64,000 nt of DNA from Alloprevotella sp. Lung230 (GCF_014385435.1 NZ_JACSUD010000012.1:21482-85481); one strand, 5' to 3'. Positions 35,393 through 44,889 are shown, numbered from the stretch's first letter. Notes: a model not told the origin generated them from the sequence alone. Made by a program: numbers and translations.

Positions 35393-35420
35393 ATTCGCAG
35401 AATTGTGGTTTTATACGTTG

Positions 35421-35428
35421 CAAAAATA
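35421..35428 (-). promoter_or_regulatory. -7 box of argR
   Basis: Minus strand TATTTTTG, 29 nt upstream of the start. The flanking 60 nt are AT-rich; no ARG-box pair could be confirmed by eye. Confidence 0.5.
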
Positions 35429-35599
35429 CTATTTTTTTCTTACATACGAAGCTTTATATGCGCAAAAATAGTTTTTTCTTCCGAAATCAATGGGTTTTCT
35501 CGGCATTCTATCTTGTTTTATCTTAAAAAAGCGCAACCGGAAAATGTATAATTCGCGGGGTGTATGGTGTCCTCAATGCTGCACAGTCTTTCCGAAGTC

Positions 35600-35840
35600 C
35601 CTCGCATAGCAAAGTTTAGACCGATATTCTCTCCTTACCGCAGGGGGTAAAAAGTAGTGAATATCGATGTCCAAAGCCTTATCTCCTGAGGTCAGAGTTC
35701 CGTACGCGTTAGTGGCCCGATGGGCGTCCCCTCCGGGGTGTTCCCTTCGGCATTGGATCGTCCGTAGGTTCGTCGTGCTTCGTCTTCCTCGCCTACGACT
35801 CATCAGATGCCCCCCCCCTTCGGGGCGGAAGTCGTTAATG
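35600..35840. repeat. Intergenic repeat block b3
   Basis: Contains cgatattc ... gaatatcg (35622-35664), then gggcgtcccctccgg, ttcggcattgga, ccgtaggttcgtcg and ccttcgggg, colinear with b1 at 16230. Not joined to an inverted-arm element. The 35429-36038 region has no gene; a 96-residue minus-strand frame (RRRGRRSTTN...) is the repeat read in frame. Confidence 0.65.
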
Positions 35841-36038
35841 TCCTCTGCTGCCATTGGTTGCACTCTAGTATTGTTCTAACGGAAGATGTACTTCAAAAGA
35901 GAAAAAGAGAATGTGTCCCAATTCGATGGTTGGAGCATGTTCTTTTTTCTTTTGTGGTAGAAATCTGAAGAAGAAGGGTTGAGAGAGGTGACTTTTGAGG
36001 CGTTTTTTGCGGTGAAAGGCGAAAAAAGCAGCTTTTCC

Positions 36039-36070
36039 TTTGGGAGAAAACAAAAAAGTATGTACTTTTG
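36039..36070 (+). promoter_or_regulatory. Promoter of tRNA-Gln
   Basis: TTTG (36039-36042), 20-nt spacer, TACTTTTG (36063-36070), 40 nt upstream of the tRNA. Confidence 0.65.
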
Positions 36071-36110
36071 CAGTCGTATTCGAGAGGGCATCTCGAACAT
36101 CCTTTTTGAT

Positions 36111-36180
36111 TGGGGTATGGTGTAATGGTAACACTGCAGATTCTGGTCCTGCCTTTCCTGGTTCGAATCCGGGTACCCCA
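36111..36180 (+). tRNA. tRNA-Gln (anticodon CTG)
   Basis: Folds as a cloverleaf: acceptor tggggta/tacccca (7 bp), D arm gtgtaatggtaacac, anticodon stem gcaga/cctgc with loop ttctggt (anticodon CTG, reads CAG), T arm cctgg-ttcgaat-ccggg. The lowest anticodon-stem pair is A-C. The 3' CCA is not encoded. U33 and the TTCGAAT loop are normal. A terminator follows 5 nt later. Confidence 0.9.
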
Positions 36181-36185
36181 ACACC

Positions 36186-36218
36186 AGAGGCAACGATGAC
36201 GCATCGTTGCCTCTTTTC
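36186..36218 (+). terminator. Terminator of tRNA-Gln
   Basis: 13-bp perfect stem agaggcaacgatg / catcgttgcctct with a 3-nt loop, then TTTT. Confidence 0.8.
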
Positions 36219-36314
36219 GATTTCAGGTGCTCCGAGACACTGGTGGGCACCCCCCTTTGCTCAGCAGCAATACATCTCGAAATATCAATAATCACCCAAA
36301 CATAAAGCATCATT

Positions 36315-37106
36315 ATGAGTTTAGGAACTTGGTTAGGCGGCGCAGTCGGCTTCTTTGCTTTCGGCCCTTTGGGGGCTTTGGCCGGTGCGGTGCTGGGACA
36401 CTTTGCCGAACAAATGTTTTCCGGGGCGGAACTTTCGCCCGACAACGATAATGCGTGGGAGGCCGAGGCCGAGCAACGCCACTATTCAGAGGCCGAGCAA
36501 CGCAGCGGTTTCCTCTTTTCGCTTCTGGTGCTGGCGGCCTACATCGTGCAGGCCGATGGGCGTATCATGCACAGCGAGATGGAAACCGTGCGCCGCTTCC
36601 TGCGCGCCAATTTCGGAGCGGAGGGCGAGCGCGAAGGCGAAGAAATCCTGCACCGCCTGTTTGATTTGCGCAAACACAACGCCCCCAATCTCTACGAACG
36701 CTATGTGGCCGACAGCTGCCGACAAATGGCCTTGTCGCTCTCTTACGAACAGCGCTTGCAGCTCCTCGCCTTCTTGGTCGAAATCGCCAAAGCCGACGGG
36801 CAGATGGCCGCGAGCGAGCTCGCGGCTTTACGCCGGGTGTCGGCCGGTCTGGGCATGACGCCTGACGAAGTGGACTCGCTGCTCAATCTGGGTGGGAACA
36901 CCCTCGATGCCGCCTACAAAGTGCTGGAAGTAGCCCCCACGGCCTCTGATGAAGAGGTACGGAAAGCTTACAAGCGCCTGGCTCTCAAGCATCACCCCGA
37001 CCGCGTGGCCACACTGGGAGAAGACATCCGCCGCGCCGCCGAACGAAAGTTTCAAGAGCTCGGCGAAGCCAAAGATCGCATCTATAAAGCACGCGGCATG
37101 CGCTAA
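36315..37106 (+). CDS. TerB-type and J-domain protein (DjlA-like)
   Basis: The 263 residues begin with a Gly/Ala-rich hydrophobic stretch (WLGGAVGFFAFGPLGALAGAVLG, about 6-28) that may be a membrane hairpin. The TerB/DjlA-like helical domain is at about 65-185 (acidic Asp in QADGRIMHSE and AKADGQMAASE). The C-terminal J domain at about 200-263 has the HPD motif in LKHHPDRVA. It should act as a membrane-bound Hsp40 that stimulates DnaK. No promoter box is evident between the tRNA terminator and the start. Confidence 0.87.
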   Translation: MSLGTWLGGAVGFFAFGPLGALAGAVLGHFAEQMFSGAELSPDNDNAWEAEAEQRHYSEAEQRSGFLFSLLVLAAYIVQADGRIMHSEMETVRRFLRANFGAEGEREGEEILHRLFDLRKHNAPNLYERYVADSCRQMALSLSYEQRLQLLAFLVEIAKADGQMAASELAALRRVSAGLGMTPDEVDSLLNLGGNTLDAAYKVLEVAPTASDEEVRKAYKRLALKHHPDRVATLGEDIRRAAERKFQELGEAKDRIYKARGMR

Positions 37107-37174
37107 TCTCCTCCTCACCACGCTTCGGTGAGCAGACTCCCATCAGCAAGACTTACCTTTTCAAATCGACGCCT

Positions 37175-39451
37175 ATGCACGCCCTTCCCCATCTCATTTC
37201 CGACCTTGCCCTCATCCTCATTGTAGCAGGTGCTGTCACGTTGCTCTTCAAACGTCTGCATCAACCTTTGGTGTTGGGCTATATCGTGGCCGGTTTCTTG
37301 GCCGGCCCTCATTTCTCGCTGGTACCCACAGTGCGCGACCTCAGTTCGATTGAAACTTGGAGCAACATCGGCGTCATCTTCCTCATGTTTACTCTTGGGT
37401 TGGAGTTTTCTATGAAAAAAATCGTCAAGATGGGGCTTCGTCCCATTTTAGCAGCCTGCTTGGTGATGGGAAGTATGATTGGAGTGGGCAATGCCGTGGG
37501 TTGGTCGTTCGGCTGGAGCAGCACCGACTGTTTGTTTTTAGGCGGTATGCTGGCGATGTCGTCGACCACGATTATCTACAAAGCGTTTGACGAACTGGGG
37601 TTGCGTCAGCGCAAGTTTGCCGGCGAAGTGCTTTCGGTGCTCATCCTTGAAGACATTTTGGGCATCTTACTCATGGTCATTCTTTCGGCTACCGCTGCCT
37701 CTCAGCAATTTCAAGGAGCGGCACTTGTGACCAGCCTTTTATCCTTAGGCTTCTTCTTGGTGTTGTGGTTTGTCGTGGGCATCTATCTCATCCCTTGGAT
37801 GCTCAAAAAGACCCGTCCGCTGATGAACGGCGAAACGCTGCTTATCGTGGCTATCGGTCTGTGTTTTCTGCTGGTGGTATTGGCCGATAAAGCCGGCTAT
37901 TCCGCAGCGTTCGGTGCCTTTATGATGGGAAGTATTTTGGCCGAAACGGTCGAAGCCGAGAGTATAGAGCGTGTGGTAGCTCCGGTAAAAGACCTGTTTG
38001 GCGCCATCTTCTTCGTATCGGTGGGTATGCTGGTCGACCCCAAGGTGTTGATTGAATACGGCCCTGCCATTGCCGCAATCACCATAGCCATCCTTTTGGG
38101 GCAATCCGTTCTGGGCAGTGGTGCTTTTCTCGTGGCCGGCCACCCCTTGCGCGTGGCGATGCGCTGCGGTTTCTCGTTGGCACAGATCGGTGAATTTGCG
38201 TTTATCATCGCCGCGCTGGGCGTATCATTGGGAGTAACGAGCAGTTTCCTCTACCCTGTTGTGGTGGCAGTGAGCATTATCACCACTTTCCTTACGCCCT
38301 ACATGATAAAAGCGGCCGAACCCACTTATGCGCTCCTTGAACGCGGACTGCCTCGGTCTGTCCGTCGACTGGTGCGGGAGCGTGAAGACAATCTGCGCTC
38401 TGAGGAAAACCGCGATTTGGAGCAAAGCCTCACTCCTCTCACGGCTTGGATGCGCTATCTTCGTGCGGTGATTGTGCAAACGGGGGTTTTTCTCGTATTG
38501 AGCATTGCCACCATTGCCATTGCCTTCTCCTCCATCCTCCCCATTTCCCGCCAACTGCTGACCCACTGGCCGGGTAATATCCTCACCGGTGTGCTCACGC
38601 TGATGCTGCTCGGACTCTTTCTGCGCCCCATCGTGATGCGTAAGAATCACACTGCTATGGCCAAATTCATTGCACGGAAACGTCAAGGGCGGCTGCTGTT
38701 GTGGTTGTTGGGCGGGGTACGTTTCGCCATAGCCACAGCCGTAGTGGTCTATGTGCTCGAATTTCTCTCTCCCTTTCGCTGGTACTACCATATTTTAGCG
38801 GCCATGGTCGTAGTATTGCTCTTCATACGTCTGCGTCGGGTCAAATACTACAGCATCCGTATGGAGCGTAAGTTCATTCACAACCTTCGTCAGCGTGAGG
38901 TGGCCGAACGTCGCCGCAACAGCGATACAGCCTATGTCGGCCGCTTAGCCGCGCGCGATGTGCACTTTGCCCGCCTCGTCGTCCCCACCTGCTCTCGTTG
39001 GGGCGGCCGTTCGCTGATGGAACTCGATTTCACCCAGCGCGACGGTATCTTGGTAGCGGCCATCTTGCGACAAGAACAACGCATCAACACCCCCGCAGGC
39101 TATAACCGCATCTACCCCGGCGATGTGCTTGAGGTGATTGCCGACGACCAAAGCCTCGAAGCATTTACCCAACGGATGCAGCGCGAAGTCAATGTGCTTC
39201 CCTCGGCCGATGGTGCCGATCACACCCTCCGTCTACGTCGTTTCCGTATCCCTTCGGCCTGCAACTTGGTAGGGCTGAGCGTAGCCGAGAGCGGCATCCG
39301 CGACCGCTTTCATTGCATGTTGGTGGGCTTTGAGGACGAAGACGGCAACATTGCCATCGCTACAGCTCGGCAAGTCATTGAGCGCCACGCCACCCTTTGG
39401 TTGGTCGGCGAAGAGCAACATCTTCACTCTTTTGCGAAATACTTGGTATAA
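37175..39451 (+). CDS. CPA2-family monovalent cation/proton antiporter with two TrkA_C domains
   Basis: The 758 residues include a Kef-type membrane domain of about 12 helices (about 10-380), with GFLAGPH and LEDILGILLMV containing the conserved Asp. Four more hydrophobic segments follow at about 430-560. At the C-terminus are two TrkA_C-like modules: RLVVPTCSRWGGRSLMEL about 600-665, and RFRIPSACNLVGLSVAESG about 688-755. The Rossmann RCK_N domain normally placed before TrkA_C is absent. It should exchange K or Na for protons at the inner membrane. A terminator follows. Confidence 0.88.
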   Translation: MHALPHLISDLALILIVAGAVTLLFKRLHQPLVLGYIVAGFLAGPHFSLVPTVRDLSSIETWSNIGVIFLMFTLGLEFSMKKIVKMGLRPILAACLVMGSMIGVGNAVGWSFGWSSTDCLFLGGMLAMSSTTIIYKAFDELGLRQRKFAGEVLSVLILEDILGILLMVILSATAASQQFQGAALVTSLLSLGFFLVLWFVVGIYLIPWMLKKTRPLMNGETLLIVAIGLCFLLVVLADKAGYSAAFGAFMMGSILAETVEAESIERVVAPVKDLFGAIFFVSVGMLVDPKVLIEYGPAIAAITIAILLGQSVLGSGAFLVAGHPLRVAMRCGFSLAQIGEFAFIIAALGVSLGVTSSFLYPVVVAVSIITTFLTPYMIKAAEPTYALLERGLPRSVRRLVREREDNLRSEENRDLEQSLTPLTAWMRYLRAVIVQTGVFLVLSIATIAIAFSSILPISRQLLTHWPGNILTGVLTLMLLGLFLRPIVMRKNHTAMAKFIARKRQGRLLLWLLGGVRFAIATAVVVYVLEFLSPFRWYYHILAAMVVVLLFIRLRRVKYYSIRMERKFIHNLRQREVAERRRNSDTAYVGRLAARDVHFARLVVPTCSRWGGRSLMELDFTQRDGILVAAILRQEQRINTPAGYNRIYPGDVLEVIADDQSLEAFTQRMQREVNVLPSADGADHTLRLRRFRIPSACNLVGLSVAESGIRDRFHCMLVGFEDEDGNIAIATARQVIERHATLWLVGEEQHLHSFAKYLV

Positions 39452-39464
39452 CCTCTTTTATGAA

Positions 39465-39499
39465 ACGGCGTGCAAAGTATCCCTTCGCACGCCGTCTTT
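39465..39499 (+). terminator. Terminator after the antiporter gene
   Basis: 9-bp stem acggcgtgc (39465-39473) / gcacgccgt (39487-39495), then ctttttc. Confidence 0.7.
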
Positions 39500-39529
39500 T
39501 TCTTCGACTTCCCTAAATCTCATATCCCC

Positions 39530-40816
39530 ATGACCAAAGTGGCCATTATTGGCGGAGGAGCTGCTGGCTTCTTTCTCGCCATCCATCTCAAAGAACTGCT
39601 TCCCACCGCCCACGTGGTGATTTTTGAACGCGCACAACGGGTGCTTGCCAAAGTCAAGGTGAGCGGTGGCGGACGCTGCAATGTAACCAACTCCTTTGCC
39701 AGCGTCACCGATTTGGTGCAGGTCTACCCCCGCGGAGCGAAATTGCTCAAACGCTTGTTTCGCGCCTTTTCTCCGGCCGATGCTTATGCGTGGTTTGAAG
39801 CGCATGGCGTCCCGCTCGTCACCCAGGAGGACGAGTGCGTATTTCCCCGTTCGCAAAGTTCCGACAGCATCATTCTCTGCCTCACCCGACAGGCACAGCG
39901 CCTTGGGGTGGAGGTGCGCACGCAGGTGCCGATGACCGAGTTGGAGCGCGTGGGCGATGCGTGGCGAGTGCATTTCACGGAAAGGGGTGAGGCACGGCAG
40001 GAAGTGTTTAACGCCGTATCCCTCACCACGGGCGGAGCACCACATGGAGAGGGACACGATAATTTGCGCGCATTGGGACACGAACTGGCGACACCCTGCC
40101 CTTCGCTTTTCACCTTCCGCCTCCATCAGCCCGACCTCACAGCCCTTATGGGTATTGTCGTGGAAGGCGCACAGACTGCCATTGCCGGAACGCGCTTTCG
40201 CGGCGAAGGCCCTTTGCTCATCACCCACTGGGGACTGAGCGGCCCTGCCATCCTCAAACTCTCTTCGCAAGCGGCACGCCATCTCTTCGACTGCAACTAT
40301 CAAGCTCCGCTCCTCATCTCGTGGAGCGGCACGACGAACACCGAAGAAGTGGCGGCGCAGTTGCAAAGGCTCCAACAAGCCCATCTTCAGCGGCAGTTGG
40401 GCAACGTGCGTTATGCCGACCTTCAAGCGCGCTTGTGGCACTATCTGCTGCAGCGTGCCGGTCTTTCGCCCGACCGGCCGTGGGGCGAAGTGGGGCGCAA
40501 GGGCATCAATCGTTTGGCCAATGTGCTCACGGCCGACAGCTACTCCATCGTGGGGCGCGGCACCTACAAGGAGGAGTTCGTCACCTGCGGCGGAGTTTCG
40601 CTGAGCAGTGTCGATGCGCGCACGTTGGAGAGCAAGTCGGCCGAGGGATTGTTCTTCGCGGGAGAAGTTCTCGATATTGACGGAGTGACGGGCGGTTTCA
40701 ATTTTACCGCCGCGTGGAGCACCGCCGTGGCAGCGGCACGAGGGATAGCGCAACGGCTAACTTCGGCTCACTTGCAGCCCTTGGTGGGAGAGGGTCATAT
40801 CGACAAAGCGCGATGA
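39530..40816 (+). CDS. HI0933/YhiN-type FAD-binding protein
   Basis: The 428 residues have an N-terminal FAD motif VAIIGGGAAGFFLAIHL (about 4-20), the family signature KVSGGGRCNVTNS about 44-56, and a C-terminal AGEVLDIDGVTGGFNFTAAWSTA. Family members are often labelled aminoacetone oxidase; the real substrate is unknown. The start is the ATG at 39530 just before the FAD motif. The last 60 nt overlap the end of the convergent FKP gene, so the final 19 residues (after ARGIAQ) are encoded antisense to the FKP C-terminus. Confidence 0.9.
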   Translation: MTKVAIIGGGAAGFFLAIHLKELLPTAHVVIFERAQRVLAKVKVSGGGRCNVTNSFASVTDLVQVYPRGAKLLKRLFRAFSPADAYAWFEAHGVPLVTQEDECVFPRSQSSDSIILCLTRQAQRLGVEVRTQVPMTELERVGDAWRVHFTERGEARQEVFNAVSLTTGGAPHGEGHDNLRALGHELATPCPSLFTFRLHQPDLTALMGIVVEGAQTAIAGTRFRGEGPLLITHWGLSGPAILKLSSQAARHLFDCNYQAPLLISWSGTTNTEEVAAQLQRLQQAHLQRQLGNVRYADLQARLWHYLLQRAGLSPDRPWGEVGRKGINRLANVLTADSYSIVGRGTYKEEFVTCGGVSLSSVDARTLESKSAEGLFFAGEVLDIDGVTGGFNFTAAWSTAVAAARGIAQRLTSAHLQPLVGEGHIDKAR

Positions 40817-43612
40817 GGGCGTGAGTGGCTGTTCGTTGAGCAACGCCTTGATGCGCGCTGCAGCTTCGGCATCTTTCGCCACCATATAAAGGTAGCCACC
40901 TCCGCCGGCACCGGGCAGTTTGTAGCCGGAGCAGAGGTCGTCGATGCGGGCACAGAGTTGCGCCACCGCTGCCGGTTCCGTACCGCTGTCGAGGGCTTTG
41001 TTCTGCTGCCAAGTTTTGCGGACGAGGTGGCCGTATTGGGTGAGGTCGCCCCGTTGCAGCACATCGAACATCTCCACGGCATGGTGCTTCATCTCGTCGA
41101 GCAGTGCCAAATGGCGTGCGCTGTTGAGGAACATCCCCCGAACGATTTCGGCCAAAATGTTCTTCGCCGTACGCGTCAGTCCGGTGTAGTAGAGCAGGTG
41201 GCAGGGACGGTGTTCGGGTGCGCAGAAAATGGTGTCGGGCAACCAGCGTGCCACGGGTGTTTGGTCAAAACCGGAGGACGTTTGTAGGAGTTTCACTCCA
41301 TGGAGAATGCCGCCAAACTGGTCTTGCCAACCGCCGCCGGTGGTGAGCAGTTGTTCGAGAATGAGGGTGCGGTTGCCCACGGTGGTTTTGTCCCATCCCA
41401 AACCGCAGAAGTCGGAAAGCGCACCGAGCACTGTAGCCGCTAAAATACTGCTCGTTCCTAGTCCCGAACCGGCAGGAATGGCCGCCAAAAGCGTCAGTTC
41501 GATACCGCCGCCGAAAGCCGCCAGTTGGTCGCGGAGGGTGGCATGAGGTTCGGCTGAAAACATCGGAAGAAAACCGCAGAGTGCCAATGCTGCCTTTGGA
41601 ATGGAGAAGGGCGACCCCACACGGTTGAATTGTGCCAACTGCTCGTAGGTTTCGATGATTTCCATTGCACCAAGGTCAATGCTGCGGCAAACGATTTTGA
41701 GTTCCTGCGTAGGTTTCACATACACCTGCAACGGCTGCTGCCCGTTCAGTTCTATCGAAAAATTCACCACGTTTCCGCCGGCATTCAGACAGTAAGGCGG
41801 AGTGTCCGTCCATCCGCCCGCCACATCGATGCGCACTGCCGAACGTCCCCACACGATTTGGTCGCTGCACACATCAAGGCGCGGCGACTGCGGATAGGCT
41901 CGCGCGGTGGCCGTCAAGCCCTCTTGGAGCAGGGAGAAAGCGCGCGCCTCTTCGCCACTGCCGTCCTCTCCCCGCAGGCGCTTCACCTGCGAGCGGAACA
42001 TCGCATCGCGGATTTCGTGGAGCGCACTCGTTGAGCCGCCTAAGGTTTGCGGCAGTTCCAAATGATGGTCTACATACTTCTGCGCTGCATCTTTCAAATC
42101 GATTTGGTAGAACACGCTCTTGCGGTAGTTGTCGGCAATGTGCGGCAGATTTTCTGCCAGAAAAGCACTGCGCTGCTCGGCCTGTCGGAGCAAATTGGCT
42201 TCGTTCGCAATGCCATCGGCACTCAGTCGCACCTTGCTGCGCCACAATGCGCTGTGGTCGTCCGTGGGCGCATCGGCCAGCATCCAGTTGAGCAGTGTGA
42301 AAAGTTCGTCGAGGGTGTCGCAGATGGGGAAGAGCAAGGCGCTTTGCACATCGGTCGTTCCGTTGTGGGCGGTGGGCAACACGTCCTCCACTGTGAGTTG
42401 GTGGGCCGACAACCATTCCGGCAGCGAACGCCCCAAGAAAGTGGTGGCTTCCGCCCGAACATCGCCGCGGAAAGCATCGTGAAAGCCATAGGGGCGTAGC
42501 ACAAACTGCCGTTCGCCATAGGCTTCGACATCTACACACTGACCCGGAGCGAGCTGCACCTGTGCGTCATTGACCGGCACACCCGTCACCACATTATTTT
42601 CCGTCAGCGTCCACCCCGCAGCAATATGCGCATTTTCTATCCAAAGGTTGCGGTTGTCGTGCGTCAGTTCCACATCCACCCGTGCGTTTTGGGTGAAGAG
42701 CGCGGGGTGTTTCTTCACATTTTGCTGAATGATAAGACGCTGGTCTTTCACCACATTCTGCAAAGCCGCCGTCGAACTGATCATTTCGGGCGTCGTGCCG
42801 AAATGGTAAAACTCCCCTCCCGGCAACGGCAACACCGCCACCGACAAGGTGCTCAATTCCGCATCGTCCCGCGTGGGGTGTTCGCCCAGTGCGCAACCAA
42901 ATTCGGAGTAGAGGTCGTAAGCCACCCGTTCGCCATCTTCACCAAAGGAACGCTTGCGCAGCAGTTCCACCGCGCGATCGCTGAGCAACCAGATACCGAT
43001 ATCCATCAGCGAAAGGTGCGATGCCGTCAGGCGCGACAAATCTTCAACGCTGGGTTTCTGCAACATAAAGTCCAAACGGTCGGGGTGCCGGCGGTCGATG
43101 AGAAACACGCCGTGGTTTTTGGCCAAAGCAGGGTCAACCCACAGGCCATAACACACCACATCGGCTTCGGGAATAGGCTGTAAGCGTTCGGTCGATCGGA
43201 TGTAGACATCGCCGCTCGCCACGAGTGTGCGGAGCGATGCTGGGGCTTCGGCCATAATGCGCTCATAGAGGGGCATTTGCAGGTCAAGCAGGGTTTGGTC
43301 GATTTTCTGCCCCCGTGCCCAGCGGAACACGGGCACCGGCAACAGCACTTTTCCGCAAGCAGCATAGGCCGGCAGGCGGCGGCTCTGTCCACCGGCATGG
43401 AGGAGGATGCGTTTTTCACGAGTAAGCCACGTGGAAAAATCGGTATCACCGTCTGCCTGTTGTGCGGCTTCGAGCAACCATGTCGTTCCTCCGCCGCTAC
43501 CCAATTTATGCCCCACAGGGTCGGACGTGCAGAAGTAATCTTGACTGGGTTTGCCGCTGACGGCGTGAAATTGTTCCACCACATTGGGGGGTAGAGAAAG
43601 AAGGGTTTTCAT
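40757..43612 (-). CDS. fkp: Bifunctional L-fucokinase / L-fucose-1-phosphate guanylyltransferase
   Basis: A 951-residue cytoplasmic enzyme making GDP-L-fucose from L-fucose by salvage; the Bacteroides fragilis enzyme is nearly the same size. The N-terminal half is the guanylyltransferase: KLGSGGGTTWLL near 35-46, then LLHAGGQSRRLPAYAACGK near 75-93. The C-terminal GHMP kinase has PAGSGLGTSSILAAT about 712-726 and GAGGGGYLYMVAKD about 895-908. GDP-fucose is used to fucosylate capsule and surface glycoproteins. Start at 43612 begins the conserved MKTLLSLPPN; an 82-codon upstream extension is not supported. It has its own promoter and converges on the YhiN-type gene. Confidence 0.95.
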   Translation of the reverse strand: MKTLLSLPPNVVEQFHAVSGKPSQDYFCTSDPVGHKLGSGGGTTWLLEAAQQADGDTDFSTWLTREKRILLHAGGQSRRLPAYAACGKVLLPVPVFRWARGQKIDQTLLDLQMPLYERIMAEAPASLRTLVASGDVYIRSTERLQPIPEADVVCYGLWVDPALAKNHGVFLIDRRHPDRLDFMLQKPSVEDLSRLTASHLSLMDIGIWLLSDRAVELLRKRSFGEDGERVAYDLYSEFGCALGEHPTRDDAELSTLSVAVLPLPGGEFYHFGTTPEMISSTAALQNVVKDQRLIIQQNVKKHPALFTQNARVDVELTHDNRNLWIENAHIAAGWTLTENNVVTGVPVNDAQVQLAPGQCVDVEAYGERQFVLRPYGFHDAFRGDVRAEATTFLGRSLPEWLSAHQLTVEDVLPTAHNGTTDVQSALLFPICDTLDELFTLLNWMLADAPTDDHSALWRSKVRLSADGIANEANLLRQAEQRSAFLAENLPHIADNYRKSVFYQIDLKDAAQKYVDHHLELPQTLGGSTSALHEIRDAMFRSQVKRLRGEDGSGEEARAFSLLQEGLTATARAYPQSPRLDVCSDQIVWGRSAVRIDVAGGWTDTPPYCLNAGGNVVNFSIELNGQQPLQVYVKPTQELKIVCRSIDLGAMEIIETYEQLAQFNRVGSPFSIPKAALALCGFLPMFSAEPHATLRDQLAAFGGGIELTLLAAIPAGSGLGTSSILAATVLGALSDFCGLGWDKTTVGNRTLILEQLLTTGGGWQDQFGGILHGVKLLQTSSGFDQTPVARWLPDTIFCAPEHRPCHLLYYTGLTRTAKNILAEIVRGMFLNSARHLALLDEMKHHAVEMFDVLQRGDLTQYGHLVRKTWQQNKALDSGTEPAAVAQLCARIDDLCSGYKLPGAGGGGYLYMVAKDAEAAARIKALLNEQPLTPSSRFVDMTLSHQGLQVSRS

Positions 43613-43742
43613 GTAAAGAGGGTTGAATTCATTAAAGGAGCACCGCCCTACTGCTTTTGCAGGGTTGGACTGATAAACTTTATTTCGTGGACGGCTCCTC
43701 CACGTCCGACGCCATCGCCCCGAAGGCGCTCTGTCTTGACTA

Positions 43743-43750
43743 CAAAGATA
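43743..43750 (-). promoter_or_regulatory. -7 box of fkp
   Basis: Minus strand TATCTTTG, leaving a leader of about 125 nt before the start at 43612. Confidence 0.5.
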
Positions 43751-44028
43751 ATGCTTTCTGTCGAAACGGACGAACCGGCGGTGCAGAAAATGGAGTTTTT
43801 GAGAGCTTCTCCTTTTTCTGCGGTTCTCGTGCTGTACTTTATGCTTGGTTTCAAGCATTTTCTGCTCAAAACTTGTTTTAGTTCTCCTCTTTCGCCATCT
43901 TTGTAGCGTGTATTACCGATACATTGGTTTCAGTCTCGAATAGCAAAATGCGCATTTTCTTGAGCAAAATTCAAAAAAATCTTTTACGTGTTAACTATCA
44001 GAATATTAGTGAAATACGGAAAAATACT

Positions 44029-44065
44029 GTCCGAGACCATCTTCCATTAAAACAAAGATTAAGAC
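44029..44065 (-). repeat. 37-nt unit, copy C
   Basis: On the minus strand begins GTCTTAATCTTTGTTTTAAT and ends GGTCTCGGAC; differs from copy A (7999-8035) at two positions. Confidence 0.6.
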
Positions 44066-44069
44066 CAGA

Positions 44070-44152
44070 ATATACAGGAGGCCACAGTAATTAAAACTAT
44101 GGCCTCGGGTTCTGCAGGATATCTCCTGCTTTCAATGGTTATGTATCTCCCA
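44070..44152 (-). ncRNA. Candidate small RNA, unit 3
   Basis: After the promoter at 44158-44189 the minus strand reads CGTGGGAGATACATAACC then ATTGAAAGCAGG, related to units 2 and 4. It contains a gcaggatatcctgc palindrome (44113-44128 region) and ends in a ggccacag/ctatggcc hairpin (44080-44104, one mismatch). The U tract is weak. Confidence 0.35.
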
Positions 44153-44157
44153 CGATG

Positions 44158-44189
44158 CAAAGATAAACAAAAACCCGCTACCTACCAAA
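44158..44189 (-). promoter_or_regulatory. Promoter of candidate small RNA unit 3
   Basis: Minus strand TTTG (44186-44189), 20-nt spacer, TATCTTTG (44158-44165). The spacer again forms one arm of a gctacctacc/atagatagc hairpin. Confidence 0.5.
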
Positions 44190-44231
44190 TAGATAGCGGA
44201 GTTATTTTATTTTTCTGATTTGCTAAACAGA

Positions 44232-44268
44232 GTCCGAGACCCTCTTCCATTAAAACAGGGATTACCCC
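44232..44268 (-). repeat. 37-nt unit, copy D
   Basis: Minus strand ends GAAGAGGGTCTCGGAC and starts GGGGTAATCCCTGTTTTAAT; the first bases have drifted relative to copies A and C. Confidence 0.55.
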
Positions 44269-44329
44269 CTATGAAATTCGGTATAGTGGCTGTCATTATG
44301 TTCCACCACACATACCCATCCCGAGGAGA

Positions 44330-44465
44330 GCATCTGATTAGCCGTAGACGAGGGCGACGACGAACCTACGGACGGCTCGACGCCGAAGGGAGCGTCTCTG
44401 GAGGGGGTGAATATCGGAAACCGACAGTGTTGCTGATATATGCCCACCAACAACGACAGCCGAAA
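44330..44465. repeat. Intergenic repeat block b4
   Basis: cgacgaacctacggacggc and gacgccgaagggagc match b2 at 25050 in the same orientation, followed by a decayed gaatatc/gatatat hairpin. Directly joined to element copy 5. The in-frame RRRGRRRTYGR translation is repeat-derived. Confidence 0.65.
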
Positions 44466-44469
44466 AAAG

Positions 44470-44889
44470 CTCAGAGACAGAAAAATCTACCTCAGAGGTA
44501 GAAAAAACTATCTCTGAGATAGGAAGAACTGCATAGGAGAAAAAAACGAAGGAGGAGGGAATTTTTCGATTTTTGATAGTGGAGCAGTTTTTTTGATGAT
44601 GGAATAGTCCCCTGCCGAATTTCTTCTGCCGGTGGTCGCCATTTCTTTCACTTCGTTTTTTTGCGCACTCGTTATTTTTCTCGCGCACGCGCGCGTACAT
44701 AGTTAAGTCGTGTTTTTTGCCTTCACTGCCTTCACCGCGATGCCGAAAAACGTGGCGAAGATGCCTTTAGGTGAAGGAGTAAAAACATTTTGCCTTCACC
44801 CGAAACCCTCTGAAATACTGTGCGTTACAGAGGAGGTGAAGGATTGAAGGCAAATGTCGCACACTATTGTAGAGTATACGCGCGCGAGG
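44470..44889. repeat. Dispersed inverted-arm element, copy 5
   Basis: Palindrome 44487-44522 (ctacctcagaggtag, a6, ctatctctgagatag). Arms 44680-44738 (ctcgcgcacgcgcgcgtaca ... cttcactgccttcacc) and 44834-44889 (aggtgaaggattgaagg ... gtatacgcgcgcgagg). Same orientation as copy 3. The rest of 43751-45115 has no gene. Confidence 0.8.

Noticed and set aside
35573..35863. 96-residue minus-strand protein in the argR-tRNA gap
   Set aside because: It is repeat block b3 read in frame; the matching blocks elsewhere have different frames and stops.
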